Below, one piece after another: positions 1 to 8,577 of a DNA stretch of 64,000 nt (its first letter is position 1; each line of letters begins with the position of its first letter). Position numbers and translations under genes: made by a program. Below the pieces are notes generated by a model that did not search any database, was not told where the DNA came from, and was given only the letters and a program-made list of their open reading frames with translations. Source of the stretch: Asticcacaulis sp. YBE204 (GTDB lineage: Bacteria; Pseudomonadota; Alphaproteobacteria; Caulobacterales; Caulobacteraceae); contig NZ_AWGF01000003.1 in NCBI RefSeq assembly GCF_000495855.1, positions 186,001-250,000 on the forward strand, given 5' to 3'.

Positions 1-903
1 CGCGCCATGATGCGCAACCCGGTCGACGGTCGCCCGAACGTCATTTCGCTGTTCCAGCGTAACGATGTCGACGCCTATCTCTATAACTACAAAGCGTCCG
101 AAACCGGCGATGTCGGCTCCTACGTGATGCTCAAGGATTTCGAGCGCTCGTCGCCCGACCGCAACCGCTACGGGGCCTTCGTCGAAGCGAAGGCCAAGCG
201 CTGGGTCGCGCCCTACGAGTTCTATCCGCCGACGGCACCGACCGGCGGCGTACCGCACTCGGACGAGAGCCGCCCGCGCAACGACGCCTACGAATACGCC
301 CTGTCGCGCATGGACGAACTGCCGTTCATCCACGTCTGGCGCGCGCTGGTCTATCTCGACCTGGCCCAGCCCGGCCCGCCGCCGGGCGGCGCCTATAACC
401 GCGTCAGCGATCAATATCACGATCAGGGTCCGCTCGGACCCAACGACGGCGATCTTCAGCCGGTTCAACGCCCCGAAGCGCCGGTCAGCAGCGGCCCCGG
501 TCGCGTCTCGCCGCAAACACTTGCCGCCCTGCGCGGGATTTTGGGCCGTCCCGACGGGGCGCGCCTGACCAATCTCGACAAGGTGCGCGCCATTCAGCTG
601 GCCGCGACCAACGGATCGAAGGACGCGCAGCTGGTGCTGGCGGTCATGTATTCCGAAGGCGTCGGCGTCCCCGCCGACTATGCCCGCGCCTATTACTGGT
701 ATCAGGAGGCCGAAAAGCAGGGCTCCGCCGAGGCGCGCTTCGCCATGTCGACCTATTTCGCGCTCGGCCTCGGCGGTGTTGCGGATCAGGACAAGGCGTC
801 CGCCGTGGTGCTGCGCCTCGATTCGGCGCTGGCCGGGTACAAGCCGTCGGCCTCGCGCCTGCAAGCCGTTCTGGCGCAGGTGTCGGCCAATCCGGGACGA
901 TGA
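1..903 (+). CDS. Sel1-repeat protein, 5' end probably outside the window
   Basis: The reading frame is open to the left edge. The first in-frame ATG codons (7 and 10) have no visible ribosome binding site, so this is probably the 3' part of a longer gene. Of the 298 visible residues, about 205-265 carry a Sel1-like (TPR-type) helical repeat: AQLVLAVMYSEGVGVPADY is followed by AYYWYQEAEKQGSAEARFAM and a second degenerate unit. Sel1 repeats mediate protein-protein contacts. A Pro/Gly-rich linker lies at about 120-170, and the N-terminal part is not recognised. The stop codon touches the start region of the next gene (a tandem ATG region at 900-917), suggesting co-transcription and perhaps translational coupling. 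Specific function unknown. Confidence 0.7.
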   Translation, partial: RAMMRNPVDGRPNVISLFQRNDVDAYLYNYKASETGDVGSYVMLKDFERSSPDRNRYGAFVEAKAKRWVAPYEFYPPTAPTGGVPHSDESRPRNDAYEYALSRMDELPFIHVWRALVYLDLAQPGPPPGGAYNRVSDQYHDQGPLGPNDGDLQPVQRPEAPVSSGPGRVSPQTLAALRGILGRPDGARLTNLDKVRAIQLAATNGSKDAQLVLAVMYSEGVGVPADYARAYYWYQEAEKQGSAEARFAMSTYFALGLGGVADQDKASAVVLRLDSALAGYKPSASRLQAVLAQVSANPGR

Positions 904-914
904 GGGACATGACC

Positions 915-2222
915 ATGAAAACCGCCATCACCCGCATCCTTACCGTTGTCGCCGCCGCCTTCGCGCTGGCCGCCGCCGGTTTCACCGCCGCGCCCGCCGC
1001 CGCGCAATCGGCCTATACGGGCTATAGCGCCGCCCGCACCGAAGGCCTGACCCGTCCGTGCTTCGGCGTGCTGCTCGACTATCAGCTCAAGACCTGCCAC
1101 GGCAAGGTCTATAAGCCCAAGCCACGCTACGGCTATTACGGCTCGACCTGGAACGCGACGATCAATTGCGACACCGCCCGTCAGGCCTATGTCGAAGAGA
1201 CCGTGCGCCGGATGCGTCCGGGCGGCGTGATCAAGCTGATCGCACGCAACCGGTCCTGCGTGGCCAGCCTGCTGATCAATAACCGTATCACCATTATCGG
1301 CGAAAGCAGCGATCCGCGCCTGCCGGTGCTGGTCGCGCCGGACGGCGAATCCTGCTTGCGCATCAACCCGGCCGCCGATCGCGTCGTGCTGAAAAACATG
1401 ATGATCGAGTCGCGCCGCGGCGGGCAATCGGCCTGTATCTACGCCTCGAACGCCGAAGTGACCCTGCAAAACACGACCATCCGCTATGAAGGCGACAGCG
1501 CCGCCCTGCACATCGCCGGCGGACGGCTGAACCTCATCTCATCCTTCATCGTAGCCAAGACGCGCACAGTGGCCGTAGCCGTGAATTCAGCGCAACTGTT
1601 CGCCGAACAGACCGGCATCACCTCGACCTCGGGCGGGCTCTATGCGGTGTTGAACGGCGACTCGCAGATGCAGGGCGTCACGGTGCAGCAACTGGCCGAC
1701 TGGCGCGGGTTCGAGCGCGGTGAAGGCGCCGTCGGCATCGAGATCAAGCTCGACTCCAGCGACTCGATCCTCAACATGGACGACATGCGCGTCGAATTCT
1801 TCGCCGAGGCCATCCAGCTGTCCGGCGCGGGCGAGGCCCTGCTGTCGCGCTCGCTGATCGACTATTCGACGCACGGCATCACCTCGGCGCTCAACCGCGT
1901 ACGCATCATCGACAACAAGATTCTGTCGGAAGAGATCGCCATCAATATCGACAGCGGCACGGGCTTTATCGGCACCAATCAGATCGCCCGCGTTCATACG
2001 GCGGGCATTCTCGCCTCGTCGCGCGGTGAAATCCGCGCCGTGGACAATCAGATCGACGCTTCGCCGGAAGCCTGCCCGAACCTGAAATGGGGCAATCTCG
2101 ACCCGGCGCAGCGCACCTGCACCCCGTGGTACAAGGGCTCGGAATTCGACATCCCGTCCGACGCCACCAAGCAATATATGTTCAGCGAATACTGGCCGCG
2201 CCTGATGGTCGCCTCGAAATAA
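915..2222 (+). CDS. Secreted right-handed beta-helix repeat protein
   Basis: About 435 residues beginning with a clear Sec signal peptide (MKTAITRILTV, then an Ala-rich core ending APAAAQS). The ATG at 915 is chosen because GAGG at 902-905 is correctly spaced; in-frame ATGs at 900 and 909 are worse placed. The mature region has repeating short strands (VTLQNTTIRY, RLNLISSFIV, QLFAEQTGIT, ALLSRSLIDY, RVRIIDNKIL), the pattern of a parallel beta-helix as in pectate-lyase-like and NosD-like proteins. No catalytic motif could be assigned. Paired cysteines near the N-terminus (CFGVLL, KTCHG, INCDT) suggest an exported, disulfide-bonded fold. It lies directly downstream of the Sel1 gene and ends at a strong terminator. 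Substrate and function unknown. Confidence 0.8.
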   Translation: MKTAITRILTVVAAAFALAAAGFTAAPAAAQSAYTGYSAARTEGLTRPCFGVLLDYQLKTCHGKVYKPKPRYGYYGSTWNATINCDTARQAYVEETVRRMRPGGVIKLIARNRSCVASLLINNRITIIGESSDPRLPVLVAPDGESCLRINPAADRVVLKNMMIESRRGGQSACIYASNAEVTLQNTTIRYEGDSAALHIAGGRLNLISSFIVAKTRTVAVAVNSAQLFAEQTGITSTSGGLYAVLNGDSQMQGVTVQQLADWRGFERGEGAVGIEIKLDSSDSILNMDDMRVEFFAEAIQLSGAGEALLSRSLIDYSTHGITSALNRVRIIDNKILSEEIAINIDSGTGFIGTNQIARVHTAGILASSRGEIRAVDNQIDASPEACPNLKWGNLDPAQRTCTPWYKGSEFDIPSDATKQYMFSEYWPRLMVASK

Positions 2223-2242
2223 GCCGTTGACTGACCCGCAAT

Positions 2243-2275
2243 AAAAAACCCCGCCTCATCGAGGCGGGGTTTTTT
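2243..2275. terminator. Bidirectional intrinsic terminator
   Basis: A 9-bp perfect GC stem (CCCCGCCTC / GAGGCGGGG) with a 3-nt loop is flanked by A6 and T6, so it can end both the plus-strand beta-helix gene and the converging minus-strand lipoprotein gene. Confidence 0.9.
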
Positions 2276-2293
2276 ATGTCTGTCGGGCGAAAC

Positions 2294-2674
2294 CTACTTC
2301 TTCCACCACCAGCTGTTCTTGGGCTTTTCGGGTGCCGGACCGCCACGGGCCACAGTCGCGTCGGTGCAGGTGGTCGGACGCGAGCCGCCTACCTTGCCTT
2401 CCATACCGAGCGCCGTGGCATCGGGCTTGTTCTGGGCCGTGACGGTGACGACCTTGCCCTCCTGATTGAGGTGGACCTCGGTCTTGCTCTGCGAGTCGTA
2501 GGTCATGACCTGCGGGGCCTGACCGGTCGGCTCGAACTGCTGGACGCAGGCCTCGGCCTTTTGCGCCTGGGTGCGGTTATCTACCGGCACATAGGCATAG
2601 TTGGGATCGCTGCACGCCGACAGGCCTCCGCACAGAAGACCGGCTCCCCCCAAGATTACGGCAACGCGTTTCAT
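2294..2674 (-). CDS. Small predicted lipoprotein of unknown function
   Basis: 126 residues from the ATG at 2674, which opens a lipoprotein signal sequence (MKRVAVILGG, then the lipobox LSAC). An upstream in-frame ATG would put 19 unlikely residues before the signal, so it is rejected. The mature protein is short and polar, with two further cysteines, and ends in a Pro/Lys/Trp-rich tail (KPKNSWWWKK). No known domain is recognised. It is probably anchored in the outer membrane. It stands alone and converges on the gene to its left through a shared terminator. Confidence 0.75.
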   Translation of the reverse strand: MKRVAVILGGAGLLCGGLSACSDPNYAYVPVDNRTQAQKAEACVQQFEPTGQAPQVMTYDSQSKTEVHLNQEGKVVTVTAQNKPDATALGMEGKVGGSRPTTCTDATVARGGPAPEKPKNSWWWKK

Positions 2675-2809
2675 ACCAATCCCTCGAAAATGGTTAACGG
2701 CGCATACTGACACAGATTGCGGGTGAGACAAGCCTTTGCCGACACGAAAAACAGTCTGTCGTTTCCGCGCAACGAAAAAGGCGGCCCCTTACGATCCGCC
2801 TCTCAATAT

Positions 2810-3568
2810 TTACGCCCCCAGCGCTTCCAGCTCTTCGTCCGAGATGTCGAAGTTGGCGTAGACCGCCTGCACATCGTCGTCGTCGTTCAGCGCATCGAGC
2901 AGCTTCATCAGAGTCTTGGCCGGATCGCCGGTGATCGGCGACAGGGTTTGCGGCTTCCAGATGAACTTGGTCGACTTCGGGTCGCCCAGAACTTTCGAGA
3001 TCGCTTCGGTGACGGCATTGAGATCTTCATAGGCGGTGAAGATCAGGTGACCGCCCTCTTCCGGGTCCTCGTCGGTTTCAACGTCGGCGGCACCGGCTTC
3101 GATGGCGGCGTCCATGATGGCGTCGGCGGAACCGGCCTTCAGCGGGTATTCGATCTGGCCCAGACGGTCCCACATGAAGCTGACCGAGTTGCTTTCGCCC
3201 AGATTGCCGCCGTGCTTGGAGAAATACGAACGGACATTGCCGCCGGTGCGGTTGCGGTTGTCGGTCAGGGCCTCGACGATGATGCCGATGCCTTGCGGAC
3301 CGAAGCCTTCGTAGCGGATGTCTTCGAGGGTATCCGCATCGCCGGCGACGCCCTTCTTGATGGCGCGGTCGATATTGTCCTTGGGCATGGACTCGGCCTT
3401 GGCGTTGTTGACTGCCAGACGCAGGCGCGGGTTCATCGCCGGGTCGGGCATACCCGACTTGGCGGCGACGGTGATGTCGCGCGACAGCTTGGAAAACAGC
3501 TTGGAACGCACGGCGTCGGCGCGTCCCTTCTTGTGCATGATGTTCTTGAATTTACTATGGCCAGCCAT
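2810..3568 (-). CDS. yebC: YebC/TACO1-family protein
   Basis: 252 residues, full family length. The N-terminus [19 protein letters not shown] is the hallmark of the YebC/PmpR/TACO1 family, followed by the usual NIDRAIKKG and [22 protein letters not shown] segments. YebC-type proteins were first described as DNA-binding regulators; more recent work links members to ribosomes and relief of stalling at proline-rich sequences, so the exact role here is open. The gene follows the ymdB-like gene on the same strand after 168 bp holding two hairpins, so it may have its own promoter. Confidence 0.95.
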   Translation of the reverse strand: MAGHSKFKNIMHKKGRADAVRSKLFSKLSRDITVAAKSGMPDPAMNPRLRLAVNNAKAESMPKDNIDRAIKKGVAGDADTLEDIRYEGFGPQGIGIIVEALTDNRNRTGGNVRSYFSKHGGNLGESNSVSFMWDRLGQIEYPLKAGSADAIMDAAIEAGAADVETDEDPEEGGHLIFTAYEDLNAVTEAISKVLGDPKSTKFIWKPQTLSPITGDPAKTLMKLLDALNDDDDVQAVYANFDISDEELEALGA

Positions 3569-3592
3569 AAGTCCTCACTCACAAATAAAGTC

Positions 3593-3671
3593 TTCGGCCA
3601 AGGCCGAATACTTTTTTGTGTTTATCAATATCGAGGAAAATTCTCTCGGGGCGGCCCTTCGAGAATTTTCC
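3593..3671. other. Two intergenic hairpins between ymdB-like gene and yebC
   Basis: The first hairpin, TTCGGCC-AA-GGCCGAA (3593-3608), is followed by a T-rich stretch on the plus strand. The second is a perfect 11-bp inverted repeat, GGAAAATTCTC / GAGAATTTTCC (3635-3645 and 3661-3671), around a 15-nt GC-rich spacer. They lie in the leader of yebC and after the stop of the ymdB-like gene. They may be a terminator or a processing site; no known RNA family is recognised. Confidence 0.45.
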
Positions 3672-3736
3672 GCATGTTTGCTTTTATGGGAGTACGACCC
3701 GTCGTCGGAGCCTTACATCACCGAAGTGCGTTGCTT

Positions 3737-4570
3737 CTAAACCGAAACCTGCAACTCTGGCAACACCGTCTTGAGGCGGCCGCCGACGCGGATCGGTTCT
3801 ATACGCGTGGCCAGGCCCGTCTTGTCGTCGGTTTCGACGAAGACACCGCACACGGTCGCCGGACCCGAAGCGGGTTTATAGCGCTCCTTGCCGATGCGGG
3901 TGGTGAAACGACGCAGGGGTTCTTCCTTGTCCATACCGATGACGCTGTCGTAGTCGGCGCAGGCCCCGGCATCCGTCTGATAGGCCGTGCCGCCGGGCAG
4001 AATCTGCGCGTCGGCGGTCGGGACATGGGTGTGCGTCCCGATGACCAGCGAGGCGCGGCCGTCGCAGAAATGCCCCATAGCCATTTTTTCCGAGGTGGCT
4101 TCGGCGTGCATATCGACCACGACGGCATCGGCGACGAGGCCGAGCGGTGCGCCTTCCAAAGCCTTGTCGACGGCGGCGAACGGATCGTCCATCGACTGCA
4201 TGTGGACGAGACCCAGTACGTTCATCACGACGATACGCTTGCCCGACGCCGTCTCGAACAGATTGACCCCGCGCCCCGGCACGTCGGCCAGCGGCGGATA
4301 GTTCAGCGGCCGGATCAAACGCGGCTCGCGCACGATATAGGTCAGGGCTTCCTTCTGATCCCACGAATGGTTGCCCAGCGTCAGGCAATCGGCCCCGGCG
4401 TCGAACAATTGCCGTGCGGTGTTTTCCGACACGCCGAACCCGGAGGCGGCGTTTTCGGCGTTGACGATGACGAATTCGAGGTCGAGGGCGCGTTTGATGA
4501 ACGGCAGGTGCTCGGTCAGACCGTCACGGCCCGAACGGCCCACCACATCTCCGAAAAAGGCAAAACGCAT
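3737..4570 (-). CDS. YmdB-family metallophosphoesterase (TIGR00282 type)
   Basis: 277 residues, normal length. Metal-binding motifs of the calcineurin-like superfamily are in order: GDVVGRSGRD at the N-terminus, NAENAASGFG, LGNHSWDQKE (GNH motif), DMHAEATSEK and GTHTHVPTADA. Family members such as Bacillus YmdB hydrolyse 2',3'-cyclic nucleotides in vitro and affect biofilm behaviour; the role in alphaproteobacteria is unclear. The ATG overlaps the stop of the upstream cyclo-ligase by one base (TAATG), so the two are translationally coupled, in one operon with the methyltransferase gene. Confidence 0.92.
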   Translation of the reverse strand: MRFAFFGDVVGRSGRDGLTEHLPFIKRALDLEFVIVNAENAASGFGVSENTARQLFDAGADCLTLGNHSWDQKEALTYIVREPRLIRPLNYPPLADVPGRGVNLFETASGKRIVVMNVLGLVHMQSMDDPFAAVDKALEGAPLGLVADAVVVDMHAEATSEKMAMGHFCDGRASLVIGTHTHVPTADAQILPGGTAYQTDAGACADYDSVIGMDKEEPLRRFTTRIGKERYKPASGPATVCGVFVETDDKTGLATRIEPIRVGGRLKTVLPELQVSV

Positions 4571-5289
4571 TAAAAGGTCTTTCTAATCTCGGTGAGCCCG
4601 CGCTCGGTCAGCACGGCGTCGAGACGCTGATCGTGGGGTTCCATGGGGACCTCGGCGATTTCCTGACCGGAAAACCCTATGCCCCACAGCATCAAAGGTC
4701 TCTCCTTAACCGGTTTCACCGCCTTAAGATAGTGTAAAGCCCGGTCGTAGAATCCGCCGCCATAGCCCAGTCGCCCGCCCTGTTTGTCGAAAGTCAGAAG
4801 CGGCACCAGAACGATATCGGGCAGGACTTCGGCGGCATCCAGGGAGGGCTGCCAGATGCCGTAAGGGCCTTCGACCAAGGGCGCGATTGGATCGTAGGCA
4901 CGAAAGATCATTTGCATCCCCCCTGATATCAGGGGGGAAACCGGCGAAGCCGGAGGGGGGTTAACCGACGGTGATAACCCCACCGTCTTCGGAACCTTCG
5001 GTCCCGAATCCACCTCCCCTGATATCAGGGGAGGTGCTAAAATTAAGGGCGGCACTAAACACGGCAAGGCCAGCGCATACCCTCGCGCGTGAAAGCGCAT
5101 CAGCAGCGGCAGGGGATCGATCTCGCTCTGCATCGGATGGAAACCGGCGACCACCGCGCCCGTTTCGGGCCAGTCGCCCCGCGCCTCGAACGCTGCGGCC
5201 AGCGCTTCACCGGCCTGCGGATCGGCCGCCGCCAAGGCCGCGCGTCGCGCCTTCATCTCTTTACGCAAAGCCGCCTTTACATCCTTCAC
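4570..5289 (-). CDS. 5-formyltetrahydrofolate cyclo-ligase with an in-frame repeat insertion
   Basis: Converts 5-formyl-THF to 5,10-methenyl-THF using ATP. The start is taken as the GTG at 5289 because it overlaps the upstream methyltransferase stop in a GTGA and begins MKDVKAALRKEMKARRAAL. Family motifs are FHPMQSEIDPLPLL, GPYGIWQPS, DIVLVPLLTFDKQGGRLGYGGGFYDR and the C-terminal WGIGFSGQEI. Between ALPCLVPP and MIFRAYDP about 40 residues rich in Pro, Ser and Gly (LISGEV, PLISGG) are absent from ordinary family members; they are encoded by a palindromic repeat at about 4915-5039. The frame is open throughout, so the enzyme may remain functional with a surface loop. The gene is usually near zapA and the 6S RNA gene in alphaproteobacteria. 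Confidence 0.88.
   Translation of the reverse strand: MKDVKAALRKEMKARRAALAAADPQAGEALAAAFEARGDWPETGAVVAGFHPMQSEIDPLPLLMRFHARGYALALPCLVPPLILAPPLISGEVDSGPKVPKTVGLSPSVNPPPASPVSPLISGGMQMIFRAYDPIAPLVEGPYGIWQPSLDAAEVLPDIVLVPLLTFDKQGGRLGYGGGFYDRALHYLKAVKPVKERPLMLWGIGFSGQEIAEVPMEPHDQRLDAVLTERGLTEIRKTF
4915..5039. repeat. Palindromic repeat element inserted in frame inside the cyclo-ligase gene
   Basis: Two perfect palindromes sharing the core CCCCTGATATCAGGGG (20 bp at 4918-4937 and 26 bp at 5011-5036) bound a roughly 120-bp segment with internal small hairpins (CCGGCGAAGCCGG; CTTCGGAACCTTCGG). The boundaries coincide with the extra block in the encoded protein. It resembles the two-ended palindromic elements elsewhere in the window, but here it is translated. 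Confidence 0.75.
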
Positions 5290-5774
5290 AGCAGCCGCCC
5301 GCCCTGTTCCAGTTCCAAGAGATAGGCCTTGGCCTCCAGACCGCCCGCAAATCCGGTCAGCTTGCCCGACGCACCGATGACGCGGTGACACGGCACGATG
5401 ATGGAGATCGGATTGCGGCCATTGGCGGCCCCCACCGCGCGCATGGCCGCAGGGTTACCGAGTTGCCGCGCCAGTTGCCCATAGCTGCGCGTTTCACCGA
5501 ACGGAATACCGCTCAAGGCGTCCCAGACACTTTTCTGAAATGACGTGCCCTGCGCATCGAGCGGCACCGTAAAGACCGTGCGTTCACCCGCGAAATATTC
5601 CCTTAATTCCTGTTCGGCCTGGGCGAGGATCGGCGTATCGCCCTCCTCCAATGCTTTCAGCGGCACGCGGTTCGGCTTGTCGTCTTCCCACAGCACGGCC
5701 ACCAGACCTTTATCGCTGGCCACTAGAGTAAGCTTGCCCATCGGCGAGGGCAGATATTTAAAGACAAAGGCCAT
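5286..5774 (-). CDS. ogt: Methylated-DNA--[protein]-cysteine S-methyltransferase
   Basis: Repairs O6-methylguanine in DNA by suicidal alkyl transfer to a cysteine. 162 residues from the ATG at 5774, chosen for the GAGGGA ribosome binding site just upstream; an upstream in-frame ATG would add an unlikely 34-residue tail that runs through a terminator. The active-site motif is IIVPCHRVIGASGKLTGFAGG, preceded by the DNA-binding helix segment RSYGQLARQLGNPAAMRAVG. There is no Ada regulatory domain, so it is the short Ogt/AGT type. It heads a tightly overlapping operon with the cyclo-ligase and ymdB-like genes. Confidence 0.93.
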   Translation of the reverse strand: MAFVFKYLPSPMGKLTLVASDKGLVAVLWEDDKPNRVPLKALEEGDTPILAQAEQELREYFAGERTVFTVPLDAQGTSFQKSVWDALSGIPFGETRSYGQLARQLGNPAAMRAVGAANGRNPISIIVPCHRVIGASGKLTGFAGGLEAKAYLLELEQGGRLL

Positions 5775-5794
5775 TCGTCCCTCGTTTCGCACAA

Positions 5795-5826
5795 TAAAAA
5801 ACCCCCGGTGTTCCGGAGGTCTTTTA
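5795..5826 (-). terminator. Intrinsic terminator on the minus strand
   Basis: The stem ACCTCCGG / CCGGGGGT with a short loop is followed on the minus strand by GGTTTTTTATTG. It lies upstream of the ogt start, so it must end a minus-strand transcript that begins further right, in a stretch with no convincing gene. Confidence 0.75.
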
Positions 5827-6005
5827 TGTAATGTGGCGGCGCCGCGTATGAACCGTTGCGAAGCGTTTAAATCCACTCAGGACCTGACTAGTCAGGTGGG
5901 AACCATGTGATAAGGGCCACGGCCCTAGTCAGGGACAGTCCCCGTTCTAAGAGATTAAGGTCAGAAGGATTAGGTGATCGCTGACGTGAGCCGCAGCAAG
6001 ACCCG
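5815..6005 (-). ncRNA. Candidate structured RNA, possibly 6S RNA (ssrS)
   Basis: No convincing protein gene lies at 5775-6252, yet the minus strand carries a terminator at its end. Upstream of that are strong pairings: GGGCC/GGCCC, the perfect palindrome CCTGACTAGTCAGG, and a distal CCTGACTAG / CTAGTCAGG. Segments resemble conserved parts of the E. coli 6S central bubble (ACTGTCCCTGA versus CAGTCCCCTGA; GGTTCATACGCGGCG near the 3' side). In many proteobacteria ssrS lies between zapA and the cyclo-ligase gene, and here the region sits between those two genes. I could not complete a full 6S fold, so identity and ends are tentative. Confidence 0.35.
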
Positions 6006-6252
6006 CCGACGGCTAATTTAGGCCTTCCCGCTCCCAGTTACAAGGGGGAAGCCGCATCGCTTTCGCAAAGCCGTCATAAAGCGCAGGACACGGGGTTATG
6101 TCCTGCGGCCCCGGTTCGGCTGCCGTAAAGGACATGGCGACTGTCGGTACGCCACACAAAAAAGACATCGATGTCATAAAAAATGACTTCACAGACATTC
6201 AATCTCGTCATATGACTAAGGCAATAAAAAAACAGGTTCAGGAAACATCTCC

Positions 6253-8544
6253 ATGCGTCATGAGAAACCGCGCCTTCTGGCGTCCGCCGCGCTTGCCCTC
6301 GCCCTGATGGCTGCTTCTACCGCCCCGACTCTGGCGCAGACCCCGCCCACCGCTGAGGCCCCGAAAGCCCGCCCGTGGATGAATCCGGCGCTCGATGCCG
6401 ATACGCGCGCGGAACTGCTGCTCAAGGAGATGACACAGGGCGAAAAGCTGACCCTCGTCTTCGGACACTTCGCCTCGAACGGCGACTGGATCAATGCGCG
6501 GGGCGACATCAACGGCCTGAACTGGAAACAACCGAAGGAAAGTCGTCATCAGTCGGCGGGCTTCGTCTACGGCGTGCCGCGTCTCGGCATCCCCAACCAG
6601 TGGCAAACCGATGCGGGTACCGGCGTCGCATCGCAGGCCGGGGACAATCCGCGTCAGCGCACCGCCCTGCCGTCGGGGATTCTGACGGCGGCGACCTGGG
6701 ACCGCACACTGGCCTTCGCCGGCGGGGCGATGATCGGCAAGGAGGCGCGCCTGTCGGGTTTCAATGTGCAGTTGGCGGGCGGCGTCAACGGCACGCGCGA
6801 TCCGCGCAACGGCCGCAATTTCGAATATGGCGGCGAAGACCCGCTGTTGTCGGGCGTCATCGTCGGCGAGCAGATCCGCGGTATCCAGTCGAACCACATC
6901 ATCTCGACGGTCAAGCATTTCGCGCTGAACGGTCAGGAAACCAACCGCTTCACCCTGTCGTCGAATATCTCGGATCAGGCGGCGCGGCAGTCGGAACTGC
7001 TGGCCTTTCAGTTCGCCATCGAGGTCGGCGATCCCGCCTCGGTCATGTGCGCCTATAACCGCGTCAACGGCGTCTATGCCTGCGAAAGCGATTACCTGCT
7101 CAACGAGGTCCTGAAAAAAGACTGGGGCTATAAGGGCTATGTCATGTCCGACTGGGGCGCGACCCATTCGAGCATCCCCGCCGCCAATGCCGGGCTGGAT
7201 CAGCAATCGGGCTATCCCTTCGACCGCTCGCCCTATTTTGCCGGGGCGTTGCGCGAGGCCGTCGACAACGGCTATGTCACGCCCGCCCGGCTTGATGACA
7301 TGGCGCGGCGCATCCTGTGGGCCATGTTCGACACCGGCCTGATCGACCATCCGATCGCCGAGCAGGTCACCGATACGGGCATCGACTTCGACGCCCACGC
7401 CAAGGTGACTCAGGCCGACGCCGAAGGCGGGATCGTCCTGCTCAAAAACACCGGCGGCTTGCTGCCGCTGAGCGCCACCGCAAAGAAAATCGTTGTCATC
7501 GGCGGCCATGCCGACAAGGGCGTCCTGTCCGGCGGCGGCTCGTCCCAGGTCTATGGCCGCGGCGGTAATCCGGTCGCCGGGATGGGTCTTGGGCCGTCGG
7601 GTTTCCCCGGCCCGCTGACCTATTACCCGGACTCGCCGGTCGCCGCGCTCAAAACCCGCACCAAGGCACAAATCGTCTATCACGACGGCAAGGACATCAA
7701 ATCCGCCGCTCAGGCCGCCAGAGGTGCCGACGTCGTCATCGTCTTCGGCACGCAGTGGACGGGCGAAGCGCTCGATGCGGAACTGAAGCTCGACGGTAAT
7801 GGCGATGCCCTGATCGACGCCGTGGCGCGCGCCAACAAAAAGACCGTCGTCGTGCTGCAAACCGGCGGGCCTGTGTTCATGCCGTGGCTGGCGAAGGTCG
7901 GCGCGGTGGTCGAGGCCTGGTATCCCGGTACGCAGGGCGGCACGGCCATCGCCCGCGTCCTGACCGGCGAGGTCTCGCCATCGGGCCGCCTGCCCGTCAC
8001 CTTCCCGGCGGCGCTCGATCAGTTGCCGCGCCCGAAGCTGGACGGCGACCCAAAGGACAACAACCTGCGCACCGAGGTCGATTACAATATCGAAGGCGCG
8101 GCGGTCGGCTACAAATGGTTCGACAAAAAGGGTTACAAACCGCTGTTCGCCTTCGGCCACGGCCTGACCTATTCGAGCTTCGGCTATACGGGCCTGACGG
8201 CGACCGCCGGTGATCGGCTGAGCATCACCTTCACCGTGACCAATACGGGCAAGGTCGCCGCCGCCGACGTGGCGCAGATCTATGTCGCGGCCCCGGTAAA
8301 CGCCAGGTGGGAAGCGCCCAAGCGCCTCGGTGCGTGGGACAAGGTCGCGCTGGCGCCCGGCGAATCGAAAACCGTGACGGTCAGCGTCGATCCGCGTCTG
8401 CTGGCGATCTTCGACAGCGCGTCGAAGACATGGAGCATCGCGGCGGGCGAGTATCAGGTCATTCTGGCGAAATCGGCTACCGACCCGGTCAGCATGGTCA
8501 AGGTGACGCTCGCGGGGCAGAAATATGATGTGAGGGGGAAGTAA
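6253..8544 (+). CDS. Secreted GH3 beta-glucosidase
   Basis: 763 residues with a Sec signal peptide (MRHEKPRLLASAALALALMA, cleaved near TLAQ). The GH3 N-terminal barrel carries the strand-end motifs KHFALNGQETNR, VMCAYNRVNG and GYVMSDWGATHS, where D300 is the expected nucleophile. The GH3 C-terminal domain follows (GGIVLLKNTGGLLPL, GGGSSQV), then a fibronectin III-like domain at about 650-750 (LSITFTVTNTGKVAAADV). The length and three-domain layout fit periplasmic beta-glucosidases or related exo-glycosidases; exact substrate unknown. It is a lone plus-strand gene in the middle of the conserved zapA to cyclo-ligase neighbourhood, which suggests later insertion there. Confidence 0.93.
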   Translation: MRHEKPRLLASAALALALMAASTAPTLAQTPPTAEAPKARPWMNPALDADTRAELLLKEMTQGEKLTLVFGHFASNGDWINARGDINGLNWKQPKESRHQSAGFVYGVPRLGIPNQWQTDAGTGVASQAGDNPRQRTALPSGILTAATWDRTLAFAGGAMIGKEARLSGFNVQLAGGVNGTRDPRNGRNFEYGGEDPLLSGVIVGEQIRGIQSNHIISTVKHFALNGQETNRFTLSSNISDQAARQSELLAFQFAIEVGDPASVMCAYNRVNGVYACESDYLLNEVLKKDWGYKGYVMSDWGATHSSIPAANAGLDQQSGYPFDRSPYFAGALREAVDNGYVTPARLDDMARRILWAMFDTGLIDHPIAEQVTDTGIDFDAHAKVTQADAEGGIVLLKNTGGLLPLSATAKKIVVIGGHADKGVLSGGGSSQVYGRGGNPVAGMGLGPSGFPGPLTYYPDSPVAALKTRTKAQIVYHDGKDIKSAAQAARGADVVIVFGTQWTGEALDAELKLDGNGDALIDAVARANKKTVVVLQTGGPVFMPWLAKVGAVVEAWYPGTQGGTAIARVLTGEVSPSGRLPVTFPAALDQLPRPKLDGDPKDNNLRTEVDYNIEGAAVGYKWFDKKGYKPLFAFGHGLTYSSFGYTGLTATAGDRLSITFTVTNTGKVAAADVAQIYVAAPVNARWEAPKRLGAWDKVALAPGESKTVTVSVDPRLLAIFDSASKTWSIAAGEYQVILAKSATDPVSMVKVTLAGQKYDVRGK

Positions 8545-8548
8545 GGTC

Positions 8549-8567
8549 TTGGGGGCACCGCCCCCAA
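8549..8567 (+). terminator. Hairpin after the GH3 gene
   Basis: A perfect 8-bp stem TTGGGGGC-ACC-GCCCCCAA starts 4 nt after the GH3 stop. It lacks a long T-run, so it may be a weak terminator or an RNA-stabilising hairpin. Confidence 0.5.
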
Positions 8568-8577
8568 ACCCCGATTG

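Noticed and set aside
2717-4573. 618-residue plus-strand frame across yebC and the ymdB-like gene
   Set aside because: It spans two well-supported minus-strand genes and the gap between them, and has no recognisable domain.
6013-6198. 61-residue minus-strand frame upstream of the candidate 6S RNA
   Set aside because: No ribosome binding site or family similarity is visible; too weak to call a gene, though a small protein cannot be excluded.
6238-8160. 640-residue minus-strand frame opposite the GH3 gene
   Set aside because: Antisense shadow; the plus frame has a signal peptide and all GH3 motifs.
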